From Cryomorphaceae bacterium ASP10-05a (GTDB taxonomy: Bacteria > Bacteroidota > Bacteroidia > Flavobacteriales_D > Sanyastnellaceae): a stretch of DNA of 42,529 bases. A program made the position numbers and the translations under genes. Below are positions 1 through 8,795 of this stretch, piece by piece (position 1 is the stretch's first letter; every line of letters starts with the position of its first letter). The notes beneath the pieces were generated by a model that searched no databases, was not told the origin of the DNA, and worked only from the letters and a program-made list of their open reading frames with translations. The stretch is from NCBI GenBank assembly GCA_000981645.1, contig LAQC01000001.1, forward strand, positions 42,532 to 85,060, read 5' to 3'.

Positions 1-339
1 GGTGCAGAGCGTATCATGGATATTATGAATGAGAGAGAATTATTCCCATCAGATACTGCGGTAACTACTCAGCTCATGTTTGTCAACTTCGGAGCAGAGG
101 AAGAAAAGTACTGTGTGAAGTTAGCAGCCGAACTGCGTAACCAAGGCATTAAGACAGAGGTTTACCCTGAATCTTCTAAAATGAAGAAGCAGATGTCTTA
201 TGCCAATGCTAAGAATATACCTTATGTTTTGCTCATAGGTTCTCAAGAGATGGAAAGCGGAGAGTTAACGCTGAAAAACTTGGATTCTGGAGAACAGACC
301 AAAGTGAAGAAAGAGAGTTTATTCAGTCTTTTTAGTTAA
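1..339 (+). CDS. hisS: Histidyl-tRNA synthetase, C-terminal anticodon-binding part (5' truncated by window edge)
   Basis: Frame open from base 1; 'AVTTQLMFVNFGAEEEKYCVKLAAELRNQGIKTEVYPESSKMKKQMSYANAKNIPYVLLIG' resembles the HisRS anticodon-binding domain. Confidence 0.9.
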   Translation, partial: GAERIMDIMNERELFPSDTAVTTQLMFVNFGAEEEKYCVKLAAELRNQGIKTEVYPESSKMKKQMSYANAKNIPYVLLIGSQEMESGELTLKNLDSGEQTKVKKESLFSLFS

Positions 340-446
340 GCTGTGCTAGAAGAGAAATTAATCTTTGGCTTCTTTCATCAGTTACAAAATACCTCTATAT
401 AGCACGAGTACAACTTAGTGCCATAAAACCTAAATTAGCCATATAA

Positions 447-2792
447 ATGAATTCAGTCTTACGGTTTATAGGTTTCGTCTGTGCTTTATGCTTTTGTTCT
501 AGGGTAGCCGGACAGTCTGTAGTGATTAATGAATTTATGTCTAAAAATGAAACTTCTGTTCAAGATTTAGATGGTGATTTTAGTGACTGGTTAGAGATAT
601 ATAATTCTGGAAATTCTGAGGTTAATTTAGAAGGGTTCCATGTCTCAGATGACTCTGAAGAGATAACCAAATGGGTATTCCCTTCTGCTATAATACCAGC
701 AGGTGGACATCTACTGATTTATGCCTCTGAGAAGGATTTAACCGCAGGAATAGAACTTCATACTAATTTTAAAATAAGCCAATCTGGCGAACCTTTAATT
801 CTGTCGAATCCTGAGGGTGAAGTAGTCTCTAGTATTCCATCTATATGGATAGCTCCAGATTTTTCTTATGCTCGAATTACAGACGGAAGTGAGCAGCTTC
901 TGGCTACAGAAAACAGTACTCCCGGAGAAACAAATATTCTTCCGAGTGCTATTATTTCTTCTCATCTCTCTGGATATTATGATTCTCCAATTACACTAAA
1001 TTTAACTGCGAGTTCATCTAATGTCATAAGGTATACACTGGATGGTTCCATTCCGGATGCCGATAGCCCCGTGTTTTCAGAATTAGAATTAGGAGTAAAT
1101 CAGTCTTCCAATGAAGGAATTAGTTTCATTCCTACTACCCCATTGGAGGGCCCGTACCAATTAGAAGTATTTAAATGGAAAACACCCGAAGAAGTAAATC
1201 GATGTCATGTCTTAAGGTATGCATCGTTCTCGGGAAATCAGTTAGTGGGAAATGTAACTTCGAGCACTTTTTTTATAGGCCCGCAGCTGTCTGAAAGGTA
1301 CTCTTTTCCTGTGGTGTCACTAGTTACTGATAGTTTGAACTTGTTTGATTATGAGAGTGGAATTTATATTCCTGGAATGAGACATGACCAAGAAGGCTGG
1401 GTATGGTGGCCTTATGGGAACTATCACAATAGAGGTCAAGAATGGGAGAGGGAAATGCACATTTCATACTTCAATGAAGAAGGAGAGCTCACCTTAGATA
1501 CAAATTCTGGCATGAGAATGCGAGGTTTTGGGAGTACTTCTAATCCGCAGAAATCATTCAATGTTTACTTCAGAGATGATTATGGATTAGACCTAGCCAA
1601 CCTTTCCTTATTTCCTGATTCAGCTTCTGAAAAATTTAAGCGGTTTACCTTTAGAAATTCGGGAAATGATTTTCTTCAGACTCACTTTAGAGATGCCTTA
1701 TTGCAACGTATAGCGATTCCTTTAGATTTAGACTTACAAGCCTTTAAGCCATCTATTTTATTTATAAACGGAGAATACTGGGGAATTCATAATATCAGAG
1801 AGAAGTATGATAAACACCACTTTCATTACCAGTATGGAATAGCTACTGAAGAGTTGAATGTGTTGGGCGTGTGCGGTGAAATAGAAGAGGGAGATAATGC
1901 CGAGTATTTAGATTTATTGAGCTATTTAGAGGGTCATGATTTGGATATAGAGGAAAATTACGCATATGTTTCTGATAGAGTAGATATTTCTAATCTGATA
2001 GATTTTCAGATTGCAGAAATCTATTTTGCTAATTATGACTGGCCTTGCAATAATTTTAAGATGTGGAAATCATCTTCACCAGAATCTAGGTGGAGGTTTT
2101 TAATTTTTGACTTGGATTTATCCTTTGGCTTTAGTGAAAATAGCGCTTCTTCTGTGCTCTCATTGGAGCATGCTACAAGTGAATCTAGTGAGTGGCCAAA
2201 CTGCCCTTGTTCTAATATGATTTTCAGGAAACTACTTGAAAATGAAAATTTCAGAATGAGATTTGTAGAGCGGTTTGCTTACTGTCAAGAAAACGTATTC
2301 GATACGCCTATAATCGAGGATGTTTTAAATGAATTCGTGGCGCTTTACCTGCCCGAAATGGGGGAGCACATCGCTCGGTGGAAACACCCTGCGAGCCTAG
2401 ATGAATGGTATAATCAGATAGAAATTATGAGAAGATTCTCCTTAGAGCGCCCATGCTACATGGAAGAGAATATTAGGGATTACTTCGATCTTCAATCTTA
2501 TGAGTTTGACTGCTCGGTAAGCATAATAGCGAACTCGCAGAAGGAAATAGTTATTTACCCTAATCCTTCTTGTGGGAGTATTTCTCTGTTCAATAATTCA
2601 TCTTCTAATTTTGAGCATGCAGAACTTTCTGTTCACAGTTCTACGGGCGATTTAGTAGAGACATTTCAGGAGGTAAATATCCCGAAAGGAACTTCTGTTG
2701 ACTTGAATTTAGAGCGTCTTTCTGCGGGGATTTACTTCGTAAGTATTCTTACTGATAGTGCAGTAAAGAGTACTAAGTTAGTTATCGAATAA
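447..2792 (+). CDS. Secreted CotH-kinase family protein with N-terminal lamin-tail domain and T9SS C-terminal sorting domain
   Basis: Signal peptide; 'VVINEFMSKNETSVQDLDGDFSDWLEIYNSG' (LTD); 'FRDALLQRIAIPLDLDLQAFKPSILFINGEYWGIHNIREKYDKHHF' (CotH); C-terminal 'IYPNPSCGSISLF...GIYFVSILTDSAVKSTKLVIE'. Confidence 0.88.
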   Translation: MNSVLRFIGFVCALCFCSRVAGQSVVINEFMSKNETSVQDLDGDFSDWLEIYNSGNSEVNLEGFHVSDDSEEITKWVFPSAIIPAGGHLLIYASEKDLTAGIELHTNFKISQSGEPLILSNPEGEVVSSIPSIWIAPDFSYARITDGSEQLLATENSTPGETNILPSAIISSHLSGYYDSPITLNLTASSSNVIRYTLDGSIPDADSPVFSELELGVNQSSNEGISFIPTTPLEGPYQLEVFKWKTPEEVNRCHVLRYASFSGNQLVGNVTSSTFFIGPQLSERYSFPVVSLVTDSLNLFDYESGIYIPGMRHDQEGWVWWPYGNYHNRGQEWEREMHISYFNEEGELTLDTNSGMRMRGFGSTSNPQKSFNVYFRDDYGLDLANLSLFPDSASEKFKRFTFRNSGNDFLQTHFRDALLQRIAIPLDLDLQAFKPSILFINGEYWGIHNIREKYDKHHFHYQYGIATEELNVLGVCGEIEEGDNAEYLDLLSYLEGHDLDIEENYAYVSDRVDISNLIDFQIAEIYFANYDWPCNNFKMWKSSSPESRWRFLIFDLDLSFGFSENSASSVLSLEHATSESSEWPNCPCSNMIFRKLLENENFRMRFVERFAYCQENVFDTPIIEDVLNEFVALYLPEMGEHIARWKHPASLDEWYNQIEIMRRFSLERPCYMEENIRDYFDLQSYEFDCSVSIIANSQKEIVIYPNPSCGSISLFNNSSSNFEHAELSVHSSTGDLVETFQEVNIPKGTSVDLNLERLSAGIYFVSILTDSAVKSTKLVIE

Positions 2793-2908
2793 TCCTAAGA
2801 AAGTTTTGGAGCAGAATTTTTTTAGTATAAATGATTTATACGAATGCTTCTGTGCCAGTGGGGTTTTGTTTTTAAAAGGAGATACTCTCTCTTAACAGAA
2901 TAAAAAAA

Positions 2909-2942
2909 GGCCAACCTCCAAGTTCATACTTGAAGATTGGCC
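2909..2942 (-). terminator. Rho-independent terminator downstream of the TonB receptor
   Basis: GGCCAA..CCAAGT-tcat-ACTTG..TTGGCC stem; T-tract on the minus strand (A-run at 2902-2908). Confidence 0.7.
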
Positions 2943-2966
2943 GTTAAATAAATTAGTAACCGCTAT

Positions 2967-5204
2967 TTACTTTTTCTTACTAATATCCCATCTAAATCCA
3001 GCATAGATGTTTCTTCCAAACACTGGCGCCCATATTACGCTGGCATCAAAGAGTTCGTTAGAAGTATCATCACTGCTGATGATGGGGTTGTTTTGTCTAA
3101 AGTTTAATAAATTTTCTACTCCTAAATAGAAGGAGAAATTATTAGAAAAATCGCGAGTCACTTGAGAGTTCAAAATGAAGAAATCTTCTGTATCTCTATT
3201 CTCATCAAGATCAGCTTTTCCAGAAAGAGGAAGCCTCTGACTGCTCGTCCAAAGTGTAGTTAAATCGATTAACCATCTCTGTCCATTACTGCCTTTTCTA
3301 GTTTTATAAGCAGTATTATTAAAGATTCTATTCTCAGGAATAAGAGGAGGATTGATTAAACCTTGCTTATAATCAGCCTTTACATCCAGGTATCTGTAGG
3401 CAAATTTAGATTCCAATCGTTTTAAAGGTTCGAATTTAAATTCAAATTGTAGACTGTTAGAATAAGATTCTCCTTCTAAATTATAGAAAGCTACCTCACC
3501 AGGAGTTTCCCTATCTACTATTACCTGGTTAGTAAACTGAGTGTGATAAAAGTCCATAGCAAACATGGCAGGTCTATATCCAATCTTAAATTTGTTTGTA
3601 TAACTAGCTCCTAAGTTAACAGCAGTTTCTATGTCTAATCCATAGGGATTAGAACTTTTCTCGTCAAGAAAAGAAAAATCTCTATTGCTGGCTAGCAGCC
3701 CTACGTTATCCATAATGATAACTGGAGAACGATGTCCTATTCCTGCGGCTACTTTAAAGGCTTGAGTCTTAGTAAATGAATATCTGGCGTGAACCCTCGG
3801 GCTAAAAAGCGCACCATATAAATTATGGTAATCTCCTCTAACTCCCGACACCAAGACGAATTTATCTGAGGGTTTCCAAGTGTTTTCAAAGAAAACTCCA
3901 GGTACCGTCTCTGTTCTATCAAAACTAAGTGTATCTAAGTCTTCATAGTACTTGTCATACTGCCCGCTTACCCCAGCTGTAAAGTCCCAGTTGTCGGTTT
4001 GCTGGCAAGCGTACATCAGGTTCACTCTCGCGTACTGATGTCTCCCCTCATATTTTCTATCTCCTAAAGCAGTATTCTGCACGTTATATCCAGCAGTTAT
4101 TTGACTACCAAAACTCTGCCAAGTCTTCTCTGGCCATACATATCCTGTCTTAGCAGAAAAAGCAATATGCTCGCCATTTAAGTCCACCTCCCATGGGTTA
4201 GGAATAGTGTCGTTTTGAATCTGACCAGCATTGGAAACGGCATTCACATAATTTAAGCTGTAATCTCCATTCCATCCTTTTCCGCTTCTCCATAACCAGT
4301 TATTTCTAACTACTAAGTCTAAGGTCTGAGGCATATCATAGAAGCCATCATTATTTACATCATTCTCTCTATCGTTTCTTTCAGAGTGAATGAGTAAAAT
4401 AGAGCTCCATTTCGCATTAACCTTAAATGGTGCGTAAGCGTTTAATTCAACTCTTCCGCCAGCATTTCCATACATATTCAAATGTATTCCTTCAGCTGTT
4501 TCTGGATTAAATGTAGCCACGTTAATCTGTCCCGTCAAACTTTCGAAACCATTGGTCACCGAGCCTGCTCCCTTTGAAATATATATGTTATTAATCCATG
4601 TACCCGGAATTCTACCTAATCCATAAGCGGTAGATAACCCTCTCACGGCAGGGATATTATCCTGTGTGATTTGGACATATTTTCCAGATAGACCGAGCAT
4701 TTGAATCTGCCTAGTTCCTGTAACCGCATCCGTAAAACTAGCATCTATAGAAGCATTGGTCTCGAATGCCTCACTTAGATTACAGCAGGCCGCTTTGCAA
4801 AGCTCAGCAGTAGTAATTACCTCTGAATCTCTAGCATCTATAAGTGAGACTTGCGTTCCTAAGAGCTCCTCCTCAATTGTCGCCTCGTCTATATTTACTC
4901 CATCGGCAGGAATTAAATCGATGTGCATAAACTCGCCAGTAGCAGCTATGATGAAATCATCATAGCCTATAAAAGAGATTAAAAGAGAGTCTTGGCCAGT
5001 AATCTGTGCGATAGTGAATTTACCATCTCTGTCTGTAGGTACACTTGGCATTCTGGAACCTATAACGGATACATACGCACCCACGAGTGCATCATGTTTT
5101 TCGTCATGGACTTCTCCAGTATGTGTTTGTGCGTTTACAGTTGAAACTAATGTCATGAAAGCCATTAGTCCGAAAAGCTTAATGCTCGTGGTCATGGTCA
5201 CCAT
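2967..5204 (-). CDS. TonB-dependent receptor with CarboxypepD_reg-like N-terminus (likely metal-related)
   Basis: Signal peptide 'MTTSIKLFGLMAFMTLVSTVNAQ'; carboxypeptidase-regulatory-like domain; plug 'LGLSGKYVQITQDNIPAVRGLSTAYGLGRIPGTWINNIYISKGAGSVTNGFESLTGQINV'; beta-barrel. ORF track runs to 5339, but the likely start is 5204 or 5195. Confidence 0.9.
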   Translation of the reverse strand: MVTMTTSIKLFGLMAFMTLVSTVNAQTHTGEVHDEKHDALVGAYVSVIGSRMPSVPTDRDGKFTIAQITGQDSLLISFIGYDDFIIAATGEFMHIDLIPADGVNIDEATIEEELLGTQVSLIDARDSEVITTAELCKAACCNLSEAFETNASIDASFTDAVTGTRQIQMLGLSGKYVQITQDNIPAVRGLSTAYGLGRIPGTWINNIYISKGAGSVTNGFESLTGQINVATFNPETAEGIHLNMYGNAGGRVELNAYAPFKVNAKWSSILLIHSERNDRENDVNNDGFYDMPQTLDLVVRNNWLWRSGKGWNGDYSLNYVNAVSNAGQIQNDTIPNPWEVDLNGEHIAFSAKTGYVWPEKTWQSFGSQITAGYNVQNTALGDRKYEGRHQYARVNLMYACQQTDNWDFTAGVSGQYDKYYEDLDTLSFDRTETVPGVFFENTWKPSDKFVLVSGVRGDYHNLYGALFSPRVHARYSFTKTQAFKVAAGIGHRSPVIIMDNVGLLASNRDFSFLDEKSSNPYGLDIETAVNLGASYTNKFKIGYRPAMFAMDFYHTQFTNQVIVDRETPGEVAFYNLEGESYSNSLQFEFKFEPLKRLESKFAYRYLDVKADYKQGLINPPLIPENRIFNNTAYKTRKGSNGQRWLIDLTTLWTSSQRLPLSGKADLDENRDTEDFFILNSQVTRDFSNNFSFYLGVENLLNFRQNNPIISSDDTSNELFDASVIWAPVFGRNIYAGFRWDISKKK

Positions 5205-5586
5205 TTTCATCGTGGTTATCTTCTTTTTTCTCTGAATCATGCTCTCCTTCACCGTGAACGTGTGTTCTGTACTTACAGCAGCCATGAATTTTATCATACT
5301 GCTCATCAGAAGCCTTAGACTTATTGGTGTCGTGGCCAACAGTATTAAGTGATTTGTGGAGTTGTTCTTCAGTTATTTTAGAAGGAACATAAGTGATCTC
5401 TAAATTATGAGTAGCCAGTGTGTATTCGAAGTATTTTACTCCTTTTACATCTACAGTGCGTTCTATTCTTTCTTTGCACATTTCGCAGGTTCCGCCTACG
5501 GTTAAATTTACTGTAACTGGTCTATTTGATTGTGCATAGGTTAATGTACCAAGTAGCATTAGTCCTATAAATATGAGTTGTTTCAT
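5179..5586 (-). CDS. Periplasmic heavy-metal-associated (HMA) domain protein with His-rich C-terminus
   Basis: Signal peptide; 'VGGTCEMCKERIERTVDVKGVKYFEYTLATHNLEITYVP' (CxxC HMA); tail 'HVHGEGEHDSEKKEDNHDENGDHDHEH'. Confidence 0.88.
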   Translation of the reverse strand: MKQLIFIGLMLLGTLTYAQSNRPVTVNLTVGGTCEMCKERIERTVDVKGVKYFEYTLATHNLEITYVPSKITEEQLHKSLNTVGHDTNKSKASDEQYDKIHGCCKYRTHVHGEGEHDSEKKEDNHDENGDHDHEH

Positions 5587-5696
5587 TGTATTTTTTTATT
5601 GATAAATATGAGTGTTGTTTTTTTTGCGTTGCAACGCTAGAAAACCTTTATAAACAAAGCCTACGAAGCAGGTTCTGTATAATAATACTCAATAAA

Positions 5697-6101
5697 TCAA
5701 CCGTAAAAAATGAAACTAGAGTGAAGTAAATACAAGGGAGAGGACTGTGGTGAGCCCCTTGCTGGAGCATCTAGAGCCAAAGTTTGGGAATCCATAACTT
5801 TATTGAAATGAAGACCCTCACTCGAAAGAGAGATGGCTGTATTGGGAATATCCACAGATTTAAAAGTGAAGTCTGTGTCTAGAGTGATAGTTACATTTTC
5901 ATCAGAACAGCAGTCATCGTCGCATACCGCTTGACAGTTATCGTGCTCGTGGTCAGGTGCTTCGTGGATATGACAGCACATGCTACTTTCCGAAATAAAT
6001 GAAAAACAAGTGAGTTCACCTTTACAGAAATGTAATGAGATGCTTATTCCTACAGTTATCACGAAGTAGTAAAAAGCTGATATGAATGCCGCTGTTCGCA
6101 C
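5697..6101 (-). CDS. HYC_CC_PP-like small Cys-rich protein
   Basis: Hydrophobic N-terminus, 'HFC', 'SSMCCHIHEAPDHEHDN..CDDDCC', C-terminal 'SPLYLLHSSFIFYG'. ORF track start 6107 is TTG; GTG at 6101 is likely. Confidence 0.6.
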   Translation of the reverse strand: MRTAAFISAFYYFVITVGISISLHFCKGELTCFSFISESSMCCHIHEAPDHEHDNCQAVCDDDCCSDENVTITLDTDFTFKSVDIPNTAISLSSEGLHFNKVMDSQTLALDAPARGSPQSSPLYLLHSSFIFYG

Positions 6102-6104
6102 ACT

Positions 6105-6112
6105 CAAATATA
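6105..6112 (-). promoter_or_regulatory. Putative -7 box TATATTTG upstream of the HYC_CC_PP-like gene
   Basis: Exact TAnnTTTG on the minus strand, 3 nt before GTG at 6101. No clear -33 element. Confidence 0.4.
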
Positions 6113-6146
6113 CGAAAAAAACACAATTAAGATTTCATAAAGCCTT

Positions 6147-6154
6147 TACATTTG
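6147..6154 (+). promoter_or_regulatory. Putative -7 box TACATTTG upstream of ribA
   Basis: Exact TAnnTTTG, 17 nt before ATG at 6172. No clear -33 element. Confidence 0.45.
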
Positions 6155-6171
6155 TGGTCAAGCTAAGAATA

Positions 6172-6774
6172 ATGATGATTACAGAAATATTAGAGAGAGT
6201 GTTTTTACCTACTAGTCATGGGGAATTTGAAATGGTAGCTTTTGAAAGTGGAGTTAAGGATTTTCCTCATCTAGCACTTGTTACTAAAAACTTAGACACT
6301 TCCAAGCCAATCTTGACTAGAGTCCATAGTGAGTGTCTAACTGGAGATTTATTCGGTTCTGCTCGGTGTGATTGTGGAGAACAATTAGAAGAATCTCTAG
6401 ATAGAATAAGCGCAGAAGGAGGAGTACTGTTATACTTAAGGCAGGAGGGAAGAGGAATAGGCTTAATTAATAAAATGAAAGCGTATAATCTTCAAGATAC
6501 GGGGTTAGATACTATAGAAGCAAATCATGCACTAGGTTTCGGATCCGATGACAGAGATTTTAATGTGGCTATACATATGTACAAACTGCTGGAGATAAAT
6601 AAAATCAGACTGCTAACTAATAATCCAGAGAAAGTAAACGTGTTTAAAAATACAGGTATAGAGCTCGTAGAAAGAGTTCCGCTGATTATAGAGGCGCATG
6701 AAAGAAATGCGGGTTATTTGAAAGTGAAGAAAGAACAAATGGGTCACCTTTTCGGACAGATTAAGGTGGCGTAA
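6172..6774 (+). CDS. ribA: GTP cyclohydrolase II
   Basis: 'TRVHSECLTGDLFGSARCDCGEQLEESLDRISAEGGVLLYLRQEGRGIGLINKMKAYNLQDTGLDTIEAN' is characteristic of RibA. Start chosen at 6172, not 6082. Confidence 0.95.
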   Translation: MMITEILERVFLPTSHGEFEMVAFESGVKDFPHLALVTKNLDTSKPILTRVHSECLTGDLFGSARCDCGEQLEESLDRISAEGGVLLYLRQEGRGIGLINKMKAYNLQDTGLDTIEANHALGFGSDDRDFNVAIHMYKLLEINKIRLLTNNPEKVNVFKNTGIELVERVPLIIEAHERNAGYLKVKKEQMGHLFGQIKVA

Positions 6775-6794
6775 TATTCTAGGGGAATAACGTG

Positions 6795-6802
6795 TAAATT
6801 TG
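6795..6802 (+). promoter_or_regulatory. Putative -7 box TAAATTTG, 7 nt from ATG at 6810
   Basis: Exact TAnnTTTG. Confidence 0.5.
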
Positions 6803-6809
6803 TTTTGAT

Positions 6810-7823
6810 ATGGATTTACAGATTCCCGGAAATATTATTCTGAGTGCATTGGCAGGCAGCCATGCGTATGGCTTGAATATAGCTACGTCAGATAAAGACT
6901 TTAGAGGTGTTTTCGTAGCAGATAAACACCTTTTTTATGCCAGTAATTTCCCAGTAGAGGTAAGTGATGCTTCGAATGATCAGTCTTATTTCGAGTTAGG
7001 AAAATTCGCTCATTTGCTATCTAAAAATAATCCCACCGTACTGGAGTTTCTGGCTTTTCCAGAAAGATGTATTAGAGAAAAACATTCTTTGTTTGCTCTA
7101 TTTAAAGAAGAAGAATTTCTTACCAAACAGTGTCAAAACTCCTATGTGGGTTATGCCTTAGGACAAATCAGAAAAGCTTATAACCTAAAAAAGAGAATCT
7201 CTTATCCAGATGATGAGCAGAAGAAATCATTTTTGAACTTTTGTGCTGTAATGAAAGACGGAGCGCTAACTCCTTTTTCTGATTCTGGAATCACAGTGGC
7301 CGGAATTTCTGTTTCTGAGCTACTCAATCAAAAAGACATCTATGCTCTATGGAGAGGAGATGCTTCTGACTTTCTGGAATTAAACAGCGACCATTATTTT
7401 CTAAACAAGAAGGAAGGAGAAGAACTGCTGGGTTATTTGGTTTTTGATAAGCAGGCTTATGCCAAGTATACCAGAGAGTATAAGTCGTTTTTTAAATGGA
7501 AAGAAGACCGAGTGAAGTTTGGTTACAGCAGAGGCGAAGGGGAGTATGATGGAAAATTTCTCATGCATACTTTTAGGCTTTTATTAACTGCTAAGGATAT
7601 AGCCACCAAAGGAGAAATTATCCTTGAACGACCTGAAAAAGAGTATTTATTGGATATAAGAAACCATAAATTTGAGTTTGGAGGATTGATAAAAGAAGCA
7701 GAGGATTTAGTAGAAGAAGTGCGTCACTTATTCGGTAAATCTGACCTTCCAGAGGAGGTGGATAGCCAAAAAGTAGCTGCCATAGTAAACGAAATTAGGG
7801 AGGAGTTTTATTCAAAAAAATAA
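6810..7823 (+). CDS. COG3541-type predicted nucleotidyltransferase (DNA polymerase beta superfamily)
   Basis: 'ILSALAGSHAYGLNIATSDKDFRGVFV' (GS..D.D nucleotidyltransferase motif) and overall family resemblance. Confidence 0.85.
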   Translation: MDLQIPGNIILSALAGSHAYGLNIATSDKDFRGVFVADKHLFYASNFPVEVSDASNDQSYFELGKFAHLLSKNNPTVLEFLAFPERCIREKHSLFALFKEEEFLTKQCQNSYVGYALGQIRKAYNLKKRISYPDDEQKKSFLNFCAVMKDGALTPFSDSGITVAGISVSELLNQKDIYALWRGDASDFLELNSDHYFLNKKEGEELLGYLVFDKQAYAKYTREYKSFFKWKEDRVKFGYSRGEGEYDGKFLMHTFRLLLTAKDIATKGEIILERPEKEYLLDIRNHKFEFGGLIKEAEDLVEEVRHLFGKSDLPEEVDSQKVAAIVNEIREEFYSKK

Positions 7824-8720
7824 ATCCTGTGCTAACCTAAATGTATTGGCGTGGGCTTCGACTATTACTTTAATATCTTCAGAATAACCACCACCCATAC
7901 TGCAGACCACAGGAGCTTCCAGTTCCTGTGCTTTTTTTAAAACTATTTCATCTCGTTTTTTACATCCAGCTACAGAAACTCCTAGTCTGCCTAGTTTATC
8001 CGTCTCTAGAATATCTACCCCACACTGATAAAAGATGAAATCAGGCTGATACTCTTGAGTGACAAGTTCTAAATGAGTTACTAATAACTCTAAGTAAGCG
8101 TCATCTGTGATGCCATCATCTAAAGGGATGTCCAAATCGCTGGATTCTTTTCTAAGTGGATAGTTATTAGCTCCGTGCATAGAAAAAGTGAATACAGCAT
8201 CGTTTGATTTGAAAATCTCTGCAGTGCCATTTCCTTGGTGCACATCTAAATCGACGATGAGAATTCTGTTGGCGGCTTTTTTATCTAGTAAATCTACTGC
8301 CGCTAAGGCTTGGTCATTCAGCAAGCAAAATCCTTCTCCTCTATTTGTAAAAGCATGGTGGGTTCCACCAGCGATATTCATGCTTATTCCGTTTTCTATG
8401 GCATGATAGGCGCATTCTACCGTTCCTCCCATAATGGTTATTTCCCTTTCGATGAGTTCCTTTGAATGAGGGAACCCCGTGGTTCTAATTTCCCTTCTGC
8501 TGAGGTTTAAGGTTTTTAGATTAGTCCAATAATGGGCATCATGTACTTTTAAAATCAGTTCTTCAGAGACAGGGGAAGGAGAGAAAAAATTAGAACTATC
8601 TAGTGTGCCTTCATAGGTAAGCTGCTCTGGAATAAGCTCATACTTGAGCATAGGAAAACGATGATTGTCTGGAAGTGGATGTCTATAGACATCATTCCAT
8701 GCTACTTTTAATTTCTTCAT
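7812..8720 (-). CDS. Histone deacetylase / acetylpolyamine amidohydrolase family protein
   Basis: 'GGTHHAFTNRGEGFCLLNDQALAA', 'ILIVDLDVHQGNGTAEIF', 'FIFYQCGVDILETDKLGRLGVS' are HDAC-family motifs. Confidence 0.93.
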   Translation of the reverse strand: MKKLKVAWNDVYRHPLPDNHRFPMLKYELIPEQLTYEGTLDSSNFFSPSPVSEELILKVHDAHYWTNLKTLNLSRREIRTTGFPHSKELIEREITIMGGTVECAYHAIENGISMNIAGGTHHAFTNRGEGFCLLNDQALAAVDLLDKKAANRILIVDLDVHQGNGTAEIFKSNDAVFTFSMHGANNYPLRKESSDLDIPLDDGITDDAYLELLVTHLELVTQEYQPDFIFYQCGVDILETDKLGRLGVSVAGCKKRDEIVLKKAQELEAPVVCSMGGGYSEDIKVIVEAHANTFRLAQDLFF

Positions 8721-8795
8721 AAAAAGGCTAAAGTAAAAGAGCTAGTCTTAACGAAGTTCAAGGATTTATGTCATTCAATTACTCCCGCAAATAAT

